Source of the DNA: Bacteroidia bacterium
GTDB taxonomy: Bacteria > Bacteroidota > Bacteroidia > J057
Length of the DNA stretch: 64,000 nt
Assembly: GCA_041391665.1 (NCBI GenBank)
Contig: JAWKNO010000001.1
Location: 2,046,001-2,110,000 of the forward strand
Reading direction: 5' to 3'
Below are positions 1 through 9,234 of the stretch, piece by piece. Position numbers and translations under genes: made by a program. The notes beneath the pieces are model-generated. The model was not told where the DNA came from and searched no databases. It saw nothing but the letters and a program-made list of their open reading frames with translations. Positions within the stretch are counted from its first letter, which is position 1. Each line of letters begins with the position of its first letter.

Positions 1-2000
1 GATTGCTGGAAAATTCAGAGTTTCAGCGCTATGGATTTCGCCTGAATTCAGATGTGAAAGCTACTGATCAAATCAGCTTTTTTGCAGATCTCAACCTGAA
101 GTTTTCCGATGATTATGAACCCAACGGCGGAGAAGGGTCGCTGTTTCAATCAATTGCCCGTATCTATCCTACCGCTCCCTCGATCTACTCTGATGGAAGC
201 TGGGGACAGGGGTGGAATGGCGATAATCCTGTTGCCCGTGCCAGAGACGGCGGGGTGAATAATACCAAAACCAACCTGGCCATTATCAACCTTGGGGTGA
301 ATATTGAACCTGTCAAAGGGTTGGTATTTACCGGTTCGTTTGCTCCGCGTATGCAGACTGACTTTCAGAAAAACTTCCGTCAAAGAATCGCTTTTCTGGA
401 TGTGGATTCCAAAGATCTGATCACCGCTGCTCCGGCAACTTCTTATATGTACGAAGCCTATAACCGCGCTTTAGACATTTACCTCAAAGGACTCGTTTCT
501 TATGAAAATCATATTGGCGGGCTCAATTATCAGGCCATGCTGGGGTATGACCAAACCTTGCTCCGCACCGATAATTTCTTTGCTTCCAGAGACGGGTTTG
601 ATTTTCCCGATTTTCAGGAACTCAATGCAGGTAGTGAAGAACTTCGCGACAATGGCGGTTCTGCCGGCGAATTGGCTCTCCGCTCATACTTTGGTCGTGT
701 CAACTTCAACCTGAAAGAACGTTACCTCCTGGAGGCCAACTTCCGCTATGACGGTACCTCCCGGTTTATAGGTGAAAACCAATGGGGCTTTTTCCCCTCA
801 CTGTCTGCCGGCTGGCGCATATCAGAAGAAAGTTTCCTGAAATCAGTAACCTGGGTAAATAACCTGAAACTCAGAGCTTCCTGGGGACAATTGGGCAACC
901 AGAATACCAGCAGCCGTTACCCGACTGTTTCTTCGATTAACCTCAACCAGAATGTCGTCCTGGCCAATAATGCTTTCTTCGGGGCAGCTTCAATTGCTGC
1001 ATTATCCAACCCAAATCTTCGTTGGGAAACCACTACTCAAACAGATATTGGCATTGACATCGGGCTGTTTAACTCAAAACTGGATATCGTATTTGACTAT
1101 TATATCCGCGATACGAGAGACATTCTGATTGACCTCCCCGTACCCGAAACTTCAGGCTTTAGCTCGGTCGTCGAAAACGCTGCAAGGGTTGAGAATAAAG
1201 GCTGGGACTTTGGTATCATATACAACAATAAGATCGGAGACTTCCGCTATTCGATCGGGGGTAATATTTCAGACGTGAGAAACCGCGTGCTTGACCTTTT
1301 TAACACCGGCCCTTATATCAACGGATTACAGATCATACAGGAAGGGGAAGAGATGAATTCCATCTTTGGGTATGAAGCCGCAGGATTTTTCCAGACCGCT
1401 GAAGAAATTACCAATCACGCTACCCAGTTTGGCGCGCTTGTCCCGGGTGATATAAAGTATGTGGATCAGAATTCCGACGGTATTATCAATGCCGCAGACC
1501 GTGTCATCATCGGAAGCCGTATTCCCCGATATACTTACAGCAGTACGATTGAACTGGGTTACAAGGGGTTTGATCTTTCTATTTTCCTTCAGGGAATCGG
1601 TAAATACAATGGGTACCAAAACAGCCACGCTGCCTGGCCATTTCAAAACTCAGGAAGTGCCAAAGCGCAGGTTCGCCATACCGATACCTGGAGCCCCGAC
1701 AATCCAGATGCCCGTTACCCAAACTGGTATCTCAACACCACCACCAACAATTATAACACTTCCAGCTTCTGGATGACGGATGCTTCTTACCTGAAAGTCA
1801 AAAACGTTGTATTGGGATACAACTTCCCGCAGGCCATGCTGGAAAACACTCCCATCAATCGCGCCAGAATCTATATGAGCGGACAGAATGTGTTTAGTTT
1901 CGATAAAATGGAGGGCTTTGATCCTGAGTCTCCGCTGGGAGACGCTAATTTTTACCCACAAGTTGCTGTGTATGCGGTAGGTGTAAATCTCACTTTCTAG
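1..2000 (+). CDS. SusC/RagA-type TonB-dependent outer-membrane receptor, C-terminal part
   Basis: Outer-membrane beta-barrel that imports oligosaccharides, powered by TonB. The reading frame is open from the window edge, so the signal peptide, carboxypeptidase-like domain and plug lie upstream. The visible 665 residues are barrel strands with typical aromatic/glycine alternation, for example 'RYLLEANFRYDGTSRF' and 'LKLRASWGQLGNQ', and SusC-family landmarks such as 'GDIKYVDQNSDGIINAADR'. The protein ends in 'YAVGVNLTF', a terminal strand closing on Phe as expected for BAM-recognised barrels. The SusD lipoprotein begins 11 nt after its stop, the standard pairing in a polysaccharide-utilisation locus. 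The substrate cannot be read from the receptor itself; neighbouring GH30, GH9 and sulfatase genes suggest a complex, possibly sulfated, polysaccharide. Confidence 0.95.
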   Translation, partial: LLENSEFQRYGFRLNSDVKATDQISFFADLNLKFSDDYEPNGGEGSLFQSIARIYPTAPSIYSDGSWGQGWNGDNPVARARDGGVNNTKTNLAIINLGVNIEPVKGLVFTGSFAPRMQTDFQKNFRQRIAFLDVDSKDLITAAPATSYMYEAYNRALDIYLKGLVSYENHIGGLNYQAMLGYDQTLLRTDNFFASRDGFDFPDFQELNAGSEELRDNGGSAGELALRSYFGRVNFNLKERYLLEANFRYDGTSRFIGENQWGFFPSLSAGWRISEESFLKSVTWVNNLKLRASWGQLGNQNTSSRYPTVSSINLNQNVVLANNAFFGAASIAALSNPNLRWETTTQTDIGIDIGLFNSKLDIVFDYYIRDTRDILIDLPVPETSGFSSVVENAARVENKGWDFGIIYNNKIGDFRYSIGGNISDVRNRVLDLFNTGPYINGLQIIQEGEEMNSIFGYEAAGFFQTAEEITNHATQFGALVPGDIKYVDQNSDGIINAADRVIIGSRIPRYTYSSTIELGYKGFDLSIFLQGIGKYNGYQNSHAAWPFQNSGSAKAQVRHTDTWSPDNPDARYPNWYLNTTTNNYNTSSFWMTDASYLKVKNVVLGYNFPQAMLENTPINRARIYMSGQNVFSFDKMEGFDPESPLGDANFYPQVAVYAVGVNLTF

Positions 2001-2011
2001 TTAACCAAAAA

Positions 2012-3694
2012 ATGAAAAACAGATTAATACTCTCTATGTTTGCCCTCCTGTTTATATGGGGGTGTAGTGATGAGTTTCTGGACAGAAATCCACTCGATTC
2101 GCCAAGTTCATCCACCTTTTATTCTTCAGAAGCAGATCTCATACTGGCCGTCAATTCTGCCTACCGGGAGCTCAACCGTGATTTGGGCACAGGTGGGGGT
2201 ACCAATATTTTTATGCAGTATGAAATTGCTTCTGATAATGTCTGGAGCCGTTGTGAAGGCTCTTTGCGTCCATTTGCAAATGGTACAGCTGACCCTTCCA
2301 ACAGCGAAGCGTTAAACAACTGGCGGGTATATTACCGGGGAATCGCCAAATGTAATACGCTCCTGGAAAATATGCCCAACGCTGAGGCCAAAACCAACCC
2401 TGATGTTTTTAAGCGGGTGGAGGGCGAAGCGCGTTTTCTTCGCGCTTATTTCTACGGACTCCTGATTGAGCTGTATGGCGATGTGCCTTTACTCACACAA
2501 ACGCTTTCCCGGGAAGAATCATTTGTCACCAGAAACCCCAAAGCAGAAGTTCTCAGTTTTGTATTGGAAGAACTGGATGCCGCCGCTGTAATGCTTCCCG
2601 AAGCATACAGTGGAAATGACAGAGGAAGAGCCACCAAAGGTGCTGCACTTGCTTACAAAGCCCGTATCGCACTGTACAACGGTCAGTTTGCAGAAGCTGC
2701 TGCCGCTGCAAAAGAGGTCATGGATATGGGGGTTTATGAGCTGTACCCCAACTTTCGAGACCTGTTTACCTACGCAGGGGAGGGCAGTAAAGAGACGATT
2801 CTCGCTGTGGGGTACGCTAAATCTGTTGCCGCTACACATGGATCTGTTCAGCACAATAGTACGCGCCTCGGCAGTGGGTGGTCATGTGTTGTTCCCGCCC
2901 GCGAACTGGTAGATGCTTTCTACTGCGAAGATGGACTCCCTATCGACGAATCTCCGCTATTTGATCCTGCCAATCCTTATGAAAATCGCGACCCAAGGAT
3001 GAAACAAAGTATCGTCTCAAATGGTGATGTTCACTTTGGCTGGCCTTATTATGTGCATCCTGATTCCGCCCAAATTACCAATCCGACAACAGGCGTAAAA
3101 AGGCAAAACCTTGAGAACTCGCTTTATACAGGCGCTGGTTCACCTGCCTCCAATACCGGCCACGTGATGATCAAATATGTAGATCAGGCAGACGCAGCCA
3201 ACCCACAACAGGTCGAACTGGATTTTATGCTCATTCGTTATGCGGAAGTTTTGCTTACTTATGCCGAAGCCAAAATAGAGTTGGGGCAAACCGACCAGAC
3301 TGTACTGGATGCCATTAACGCGGTGCGTGGAAGAGCTGGTATGCCGGCAGTATCTTCTACAGATCAGACCGCGCTTCGCAAGCTGGTCCGTTATGAAAGG
3401 CGCATTGAACTGTTTGGCGAAGGTTTCCGCATGTTTGATATCAAACGATGGGACATTGGCAACAAAGCTTTTAACCGTACCATGCTGGCCCGACCCAAAC
3501 TGGCCTGGTGGAATGAGCGCGAATATCCACAGATCGATGACGAAGGGTTTCCTGATTATTCGGCGATAAATATCAGTGCCAAATATGATATTATGGAAAT
3601 CCGCACGCATAGGCCTGACCGCAATTATCTGTGGCCTATTCCCCAAAGTGAGATTGACGTGAATCCCAATCTCTCTCAGAATACTGGATATTAA
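2012..3694 (+). CDS. SusD/RagB-type glycan-binding lipoprotein
   Basis: Surface lipoprotein that captures glycans as the lid of the SusC barrel. It opens with a lipoprotein signal, 'LFIWGCSDEFLDRNP', with the acylated Cys at about residue 18 and the FLD(R/K)xP motif that follows the lipobox in this family. The length of 560 residues is normal. The N-terminal SusD-like domain contains TPR-like helices ('AEARFLRAYFYGLLIELYGD'), and the C-terminal RagB/SusD domain has the hallmarks 'RYAEVLLTYAEAKIELG' and 'RRIELFGEGFRMFDIKRW', ending in 'LWPIPQSEIDVNPNLSQN'. It follows SusC directly and is followed by a strong terminator at 3747-3795, so the SusCD unit probably ends here. Confidence 0.96.
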   Translation: MKNRLILSMFALLFIWGCSDEFLDRNPLDSPSSSTFYSSEADLILAVNSAYRELNRDLGTGGGTNIFMQYEIASDNVWSRCEGSLRPFANGTADPSNSEALNNWRVYYRGIAKCNTLLENMPNAEAKTNPDVFKRVEGEARFLRAYFYGLLIELYGDVPLLTQTLSREESFVTRNPKAEVLSFVLEELDAAAVMLPEAYSGNDRGRATKGAALAYKARIALYNGQFAEAAAAAKEVMDMGVYELYPNFRDLFTYAGEGSKETILAVGYAKSVAATHGSVQHNSTRLGSGWSCVVPARELVDAFYCEDGLPIDESPLFDPANPYENRDPRMKQSIVSNGDVHFGWPYYVHPDSAQITNPTTGVKRQNLENSLYTGAGSPASNTGHVMIKYVDQADAANPQQVELDFMLIRYAEVLLTYAEAKIELGQTDQTVLDAINAVRGRAGMPAVSSTDQTALRKLVRYERRIELFGEGFRMFDIKRWDIGNKAFNRTMLARPKLAWWNEREYPQIDDEGFPDYSAINISAKYDIMEIRTHRPDRNYLWPIPQSEIDVNPNLSQNTGY

Positions 3695-3746
3695 TGTTCG
3701 ATCTGATTATCTCGCAATGACGAATTTCTAATAGTAGTATATAAGA

Positions 3747-3795
3747 AGTGTGATAATGTTTTGGCAACAGTCAGAGCTTATCACACTCTTTTTTT
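3747..3795 (+). terminator. Rho-independent terminator after susCD
   Basis: A perfect 10-bp stem (AGTGTGATAA at 3747-3756 pairing with TTATCACACT at 3778-3787) is followed by C and a run of seven T. It lies 53 nt after the SusD stop and just before the FG-GAP gene. Confidence 0.85.
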
Positions 3796-3807
3796 AATCC
3801 CTTTTGT

Positions 3808-6800
3808 ATGCCTGTGCGCCTGGCTTTTGCTCTATGTTGTTTTTGTTGCCTGATCGCATGTTCCGGTCCGGGCGATCAGAATATGGCACCGGAGAAACCT
3901 TTATTTACCCTGGTTTCTTCGGCTGTTTCTGGGCTTACTTTTCGAAATGACCTGAAAGATGGGCTGTATGAAAATGCCTTGTTTTTTGACTACTTCTACA
4001 ACGGGGGCGGAGTTGCAGCCGGAGATGTGAATGGCGACAATTTACCCGATATATACCTCGTCGCCAATCAGCAGGCAAATCACTTGTACCTCAACAGAGG
4101 AAAACTCTCTTTTGAAGATGTTACAAATACTGCAGGTGTGGCCGGAACTCCCGGGTTTTCTACCGGTGTTACGATGGTCGATATCAACCACGACGGGCTG
4201 CTGGATATCTATGTATGTAAGGCGGGAATGAAGAACCTTCCTCCGGAACAAAGACAAAATGAACTCTTTATCAACCTTGGAACAGACGCATCCGGTGTAC
4301 CTCGATTTGAGAATCAGGCTGAAAAATACGGACTGAACCTCTCTCTGTTTTCCACGCAGGCAGCCTTTTTTGATTATGATCGTGACGGCGACCTTGATTG
4401 TTTTCTGGTGAATTATGGCCCAGAATCCTATAGCGACGAGCTGGTCGGCGAACTGAAAGAACAGAAAGTCTCCGAATGGGCCGAAAGGCTGTACCGAAAC
4501 GACGATGGAAAATTTCATGATGTATCAGAAGAAGCCGGGCTGATCAATACTTTTCTTGGTTTTGGGCTGGGCGTAGCCGTAAGTGATCTCAACCGCGATG
4601 GCTGGCCGGATGTGTATGTAGCCAATGATTTTTCCGGCAGAGACCATCTGTATTTCAATCAGCAGAATGGAAGCTTTCGGGAAGCCGGCCTCCAGACCAC
4701 CAATCACACCTCCAATTTTGCTATGGGATGTGATATCGCAGATTACAACAACGATGCCTGGGCAGATATTGTGGTGCTTGATATGACCGCGGAGGACAAT
4801 TATAACATCAAAGCGAGTATGAGCGGAATGAATCCCGATCGTTTTCAAAGACATGTGGATGCAGGCCTGCATCATCAGTATATGTACAATACCCTTCAAA
4901 TTAACCGGGGGATTGATATACAGGCTGGTTTGCCTATGTTCTCTGAAGTTGCACAGTTTGCCGGAATAGCCAGCACAGACTGGAGCTGGGCACCGCTTTT
5001 TTTCGATATGGACAATGATGGCTGGCAGGACCTTTTTGTCAGCAACGGGATTGAGAAAAACTACCGCAACAATGATTATGTCAATGAGGTGAAAAAAGTT
5101 CAGGAGAAATTATTTGCCACAGGAAAAAAGCTGAGCAATGAAATGGAACTGATGGCTTATGTAGGCGATCTGTTGTCCAAAATGCCCGATCATAAGAAGG
5201 AGAATTATTTTTTTCACAATCGTGGTGATCTCCAGTTTGAAAAAATGAATGCTAAATGGATTCCTGATCAACCCGCTTCCGCCTCTCAGGGCGCGGTCTA
5301 TGCCGATTTGGATAGGGATGGAGACCTCGACCTGGTAGTTAATAATACCAACGCTGAAGCTTTTCTTTATGAAAACCATGCTTCCCAACAATCCCAAAAC
5401 CACTATCTTCAAATAAAGCTGAAAGGCGGGGCCCACAATACTCAGGGAATCGGAACAAAAGTAACGATCATATGTAGCGAATCCCGACAAATAAGAGAAC
5501 TCTATCCTGCCCGTGGCTTTCAATCTTCGGTAGAGTCGGTTTTGCATTTCGGGCTGGGGCAAAACGCGCAAGTCGATTCGATGAAAATCATATGGCCTGA
5601 TGGCAGAATACAGGTACTGGCCAATGTTCGCGCAGACCAGCAACTAACCCTGAGTTATGAGGACGCAATGCCCGATCGGTCTGCCCAGGCGAAAGAGAAA
5701 CCACTGTTTCGGGATATTGCGGCTGAATCAGGCCTCGATTTTCTTCACCATGAAAATACCTTTGACGACTATGTCCGAGAACCGCTTCTTCCCCATCGGT
5801 ACAGCCAGAGTGGTCCGGCGCTTGCCGTCGCAGACTGGAACGGCGACGGACTTGACGATGTGTTTGTCGGAGGAGCCAAAGGGTACCCGGGTACAATTTT
5901 TTTTCAATTGGAAAACGAACATTTTATTCAGGGGACAAAACAACCCTGGTATCAGGACCGGGAATATGAAGATGTTGTAGCTGTTGCATTTGATGCCGAC
6001 AATGACGGAGATATAGATTTGTACGTCGGTAGCGGTGGCAATGAAGAAATGCCTGGGCACAGCCTGTATCAGGACAGACTTTATTTTAATGATGGAAAAG
6101 GAAACTTTACCCAAAGACCCGGTTCATTGCCGGTTTTGCGCACGAGTACCGGTGCGATTCACCCGTGGGATTTTGACAACGATGGCGATGAAGACTTATT
6201 GGTTGGCGGAAAGGTGATTCCCGGTCGTTATCCACATGCGCCGCAAAGTTTTTTTCTCGAAAATCAGGAAGGGATTTTTACAGATGCCACCGAAACCATT
6301 GCTCCCCAACTTAGCCATATAGGCATGGTCAGTGCTGCGGTTGACCTCGACTATGATGGTGATGGCGATAAAGATCTCCTGGTTGCGGGAGAATGGATGG
6401 CCTTATCCCTGTTGGAAAATAAAGGCGGAAAACTGGCACTTGTTGACCTGCCGGTTACTTCCTCCGATCTTCCTGCTCTCACAAGCCTTTCCCAGACTAC
6501 CGGCTGGTGGTATAGTCTGAGCACCGCCGATATGGATGGCGATGGAGATCAGGATATTGTTGCCGGTAATCTGGGCCTCAATTATAAATACAAAGCCACG
6601 CCTGAAGCGCCCTTTGAGGTTTACAGCGCCGACCTTGACCAAAATGGTCAATCAGATATTGTGCTTGGCTATCATCAGCAAGCACAGCTTTTTCCGCTTC
6701 GCGGCCGTCAGTGTTCCTCTCAGCAGATTCCGGAGGTAAAATCGCGGTTTCCAACTTATGATGCTTTTGCCCGGGCAACACTTGCCGAAGTGTATGGGCC

Positions 6801-7206
6801 CATGGGGCTCGATTCGGCACTCCACCTGAAAGCGGCGACCTTCGCCTCGTGTTACCTCGAAAATAAAGGTGGAGCCGGCTTTGCCCTTCATCTGCTTCCC
6901 GCCGTTGCGCAGCTTGCACCTGTCAATGTTTCCCTCATACAAGATATAGATGGCGATGGTGTTACCGATATTCTGCTCGCGGGCAATCTCTATCAGGCAG
7001 AAGTTGAAACGCCGCGCGGAGACGCAGGATATGGGGTCTTTTTAAAAGGAGATGGTCAGGGAAACTGGTCATTCATTCCCAATGCCCAAACCGGCTTATT
7101 TCTCGGTGGAGATATCAAACAAGGGGCATGTGTTTCTTTGGGCGCAGGGAAACACGCATGGGTTTTTGCCAAAAATCAAAGTGCGGTACAGTTGATTGTA
7201 AAATAA
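3808..7206 (+). CDS. FG-GAP/VCBS repeat lipoprotein with ASPIC/UnbV domain
   Basis: Large exported lipoprotein (1132 residues; lipobox 'CLIACSGPG'). I count about fourteen calcium-binding FG-GAP/VCBS motifs of the form DxDxDGxxD, such as 'DVNGDNLPDIY', 'DYDRDGDLDCFL', 'DWNGDGLDDVFV', 'DMDGDGDQDIVA' and 'DIDGDGVTDILL', which predict two stacked beta-propellers. Between them, at about residues 545-605, lies an ASPIC/UnbV domain ('GTKVTIICSESRQIRELYPA' through 'MKIIWPDGRIQVL'). Proteins of this CRTAC1-like family often sit beside SusC/D genes in Bacteroidota and are thought to bind extracellular ligands or glycans; their biochemical role is not established. The next gene starts 34 nt downstream and is probably co-transcribed. 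Confidence 0.93.
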   Translation: MPVRLAFALCCFCCLIACSGPGDQNMAPEKPLFTLVSSAVSGLTFRNDLKDGLYENALFFDYFYNGGGVAAGDVNGDNLPDIYLVANQQANHLYLNRGKLSFEDVTNTAGVAGTPGFSTGVTMVDINHDGLLDIYVCKAGMKNLPPEQRQNELFINLGTDASGVPRFENQAEKYGLNLSLFSTQAAFFDYDRDGDLDCFLVNYGPESYSDELVGELKEQKVSEWAERLYRNDDGKFHDVSEEAGLINTFLGFGLGVAVSDLNRDGWPDVYVANDFSGRDHLYFNQQNGSFREAGLQTTNHTSNFAMGCDIADYNNDAWADIVVLDMTAEDNYNIKASMSGMNPDRFQRHVDAGLHHQYMYNTLQINRGIDIQAGLPMFSEVAQFAGIASTDWSWAPLFFDMDNDGWQDLFVSNGIEKNYRNNDYVNEVKKVQEKLFATGKKLSNEMELMAYVGDLLSKMPDHKKENYFFHNRGDLQFEKMNAKWIPDQPASASQGAVYADLDRDGDLDLVVNNTNAEAFLYENHASQQSQNHYLQIKLKGGAHNTQGIGTKVTIICSESRQIRELYPARGFQSSVESVLHFGLGQNAQVDSMKIIWPDGRIQVLANVRADQQLTLSYEDAMPDRSAQAKEKPLFRDIAAESGLDFLHHENTFDDYVREPLLPHRYSQSGPALAVADWNGDGLDDVFVGGAKGYPGTIFFQLENEHFIQGTKQPWYQDREYEDVVAVAFDADNDGDIDLYVGSGGNEEMPGHSLYQDRLYFNDGKGNFTQRPGSLPVLRTSTGAIHPWDFDNDGDEDLLVGGKVIPGRYPHAPQSFFLENQEGIFTDATETIAPQLSHIGMVSAAVDLDYDGDGDKDLLVAGEWMALSLLENKGGKLALVDLPVTSSDLPALTSLSQTTGWWYSLSTADMDGDGDQDIVAGNLGLNYKYKATPEAPFEVYSADLDQNGQSDIVLGYHQQAQLFPLRGRQCSSQQIPEVKSRFPTYDAFARATLAEVYGPMGLDSALHLKAATFASCYLENKGGAGFALHLLPAVAQLAPVNVSLIQDIDGDGVTDILLAGNLYQAEVETPRGDAGYGVFLKGDGQGNWSFIPNAQTGLFLGGDIKQGACVSLGAGKHAWVFAKNQSAVQLIVK

Positions 7207-7240
7207 AAAATTCGACTATTTACTCCCAAAATTAGCTGTT

Positions 7241-9166
7241 ATGGAGAAAATTCATCTGAAATACATATGGTTTTTGTTTGTACTCATCGTGGCAGGCAGA
7301 CAGAATGTACAATCGCAAACGGGCACAGATGGTATCGTTACAATCCATCCTGACAAATATAAGCAAACCATGTGGGGGATCGGCTTTGAGATCCAAAGCG
7401 ATGCCATTGGATCTGGAAATACAGGGCTTCCGGAAAACAAACATTCTGTGCCGCATGACCTGACCCCCGCAGAAAGGAAACGACTCTCCAAAGAGATGTT
7501 GAAAGGATTTCGCTATTGCCGCCTGGCAGGAGGATTGTACTGGCGCGGCACCGATCCAGAGGGAAAATATCTCAAACCCCGATGGCCGGAGCAACTGGAA
7601 GAAATTCGCCAAATGATAGAATGGGCGGGTGTTGAAGGGGTTTCGCTCGAATACTGGTCTCCTCCGCCTTACTGGAAAGCAAATAACAACTATATCGGAA
7701 AAGGCCGTGATGATCTCTACAATACGCTCCGTTGTTTTGGCCCTGATTTTACCAATGACCCGGTGTACCACGGGGATACTACCCGTTTTTTAGAAGACTA
7801 CGCGGAAGCCTGTGCCAGAGACATCAGGACTTTACAGCAGGCGGGTATCAAAACCGTTCAATGGGGAATGAGCAATGAGCCGTTTGTCAGCAATGCCAGC
7901 TATTCCACCTGTAAATTTTTTAGCGAAGAGGACTATGTCTCTGCTTACACTTTTGCCGCGGAAGCTGTTCGCAAAACTGACCCTTCAATTCTTCTGATCA
8001 GCGATACTGAAGCCGGATTTCCTCACAAAATCGCAAAGGGAATCCATCGGCCGGAAGTAGCGGCATTGGTAGATGCTTATGTCGTTCACACAATCGGCTG
8101 GGACTCCGAAAGTGTGAATAAAGTTCATAAAGACATCACAGAAAAACTCCCCAAACGGCCCTGGTTTCAAAATGAATACGAATATCTGAAAGGTGGTGCT
8201 ACGCCTGAACGTTGTCTCAATACAGCGCAGCATATTATGAACTCTTTCCAACTGGGTGAAAATCCTGCCTGGTACTGGATTCATGCCTTGAAACCATTTA
8301 AAAATGCAGAAGCCAGCGGATATTCTCTCGGTTTCTGGAAATCCCTCGAAGATACGGCATCTTTTCATCCTTCTGTGTTTTACGAGCGATGGGTCAGCGG
8401 ACCGGAAATCACCCTGATGCCTGAAGCTTTCTCTGCAATGGAGTTCATAACGGCACTTCGGCCTTCGCATTCTGAGCCGGGAAGGAGTTTTAGCTTTGAA
8501 CTGAATCAGTCAGCCACGGTATACCTGGTTGTGGAGGAAAAAGGAAACTATGTGCCGGAAGGATGGGAAAAAACAGAGTTAGTCATCAAGAGGGAAATGG
8601 GAACAGATGTCGTGTATAAAAAAGAGTTTCCTGCCGGTACGCACAATTTCCCCTCGCATACGGGACAGTCGGAGGGCGAATACGGTGCCCCGCATGCCTG
8701 TTTTATCGCTGGAAGTAACCCTGCATCATTGAAAATCCAGGTAGGCGTCAACAGTCCGATTAAAATTCTGTCAGAATCAGTGAAGCTGGAAAAACTGGCG
8801 GAAGAAGTAGCGCCCGGACATTGGTTTTTTAATGACTACAACTGGAATGCTGTAGGGAGTTTTGTGCGCCATATGCCCTGGGATTGTAAGGTGCTGGAGA
8901 TTACGGAAGAATCGTATAACAAAGATGCCCGTGTATTTGCATTTGAAAAACCCAATGGAAAACGCACGATTGTCGTCTCAAACCGCAGCGGAAAAGATTA
9001 TACATTCCAGCTGAAAACAGGTGTCAACAGTACCTGGCAGTCATACCGCTATACGCCATGGGAAAGAGGCGAAAATACGATGGGCGTGAAGGGCCACAAA
9101 CAAAAAGGAATCGAAATCACAACTACTTTACCCCATTTGTCCTGGGAGTTTTGGGAAGAAAAATAG
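7241..9166 (+). CDS. GH30-like secreted glycoside hydrolase (clan GH-A)
   Basis: Exported retaining glycosidase of 641 residues with a signal peptide ending near 'AGRQNVQSQ'. The first ~400 residues form a (beta/alpha)8 barrel with clan GH-A signatures. The likely acid/base Glu is E213 in 'QWGMSNEPF', and the likely nucleophile is E312 in 'WFQNEYEYL'. The stretch 'YWSPPPYWKANNNYIGKG' resembles the substrate-side loop of GH30 endo-beta-1,6-galactanases and glucanases. A beta-rich C-terminal part follows, as usual in GH30. The family is assigned from motifs only; the exact subfamily and substrate are unknown. Its position downstream of SusCD and FG-GAP makes it a probable depolymerase of the locus. 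Confidence 0.85.
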   Translation: MEKIHLKYIWFLFVLIVAGRQNVQSQTGTDGIVTIHPDKYKQTMWGIGFEIQSDAIGSGNTGLPENKHSVPHDLTPAERKRLSKEMLKGFRYCRLAGGLYWRGTDPEGKYLKPRWPEQLEEIRQMIEWAGVEGVSLEYWSPPPYWKANNNYIGKGRDDLYNTLRCFGPDFTNDPVYHGDTTRFLEDYAEACARDIRTLQQAGIKTVQWGMSNEPFVSNASYSTCKFFSEEDYVSAYTFAAEAVRKTDPSILLISDTEAGFPHKIAKGIHRPEVAALVDAYVVHTIGWDSESVNKVHKDITEKLPKRPWFQNEYEYLKGGATPERCLNTAQHIMNSFQLGENPAWYWIHALKPFKNAEASGYSLGFWKSLEDTASFHPSVFYERWVSGPEITLMPEAFSAMEFITALRPSHSEPGRSFSFELNQSATVYLVVEEKGNYVPEGWEKTELVIKREMGTDVVYKKEFPAGTHNFPSHTGQSEGEYGAPHACFIAGSNPASLKIQVGVNSPIKILSESVKLEKLAEEVAPGHWFFNDYNWNAVGSFVRHMPWDCKVLEITEESYNKDARVFAFEKPNGKRTIVVSNRSGKDYTFQLKTGVNSTWQSYRYTPWERGENTMGVKGHKQKGIEITTTLPHLSWEFWEEK

Positions 9167-9234
9167 TTTTTCGGAATTTTTGGCAAGTTATTGACCCTTT
9201 ACCTGATAATACTAACTAACTGAACGATAAGATC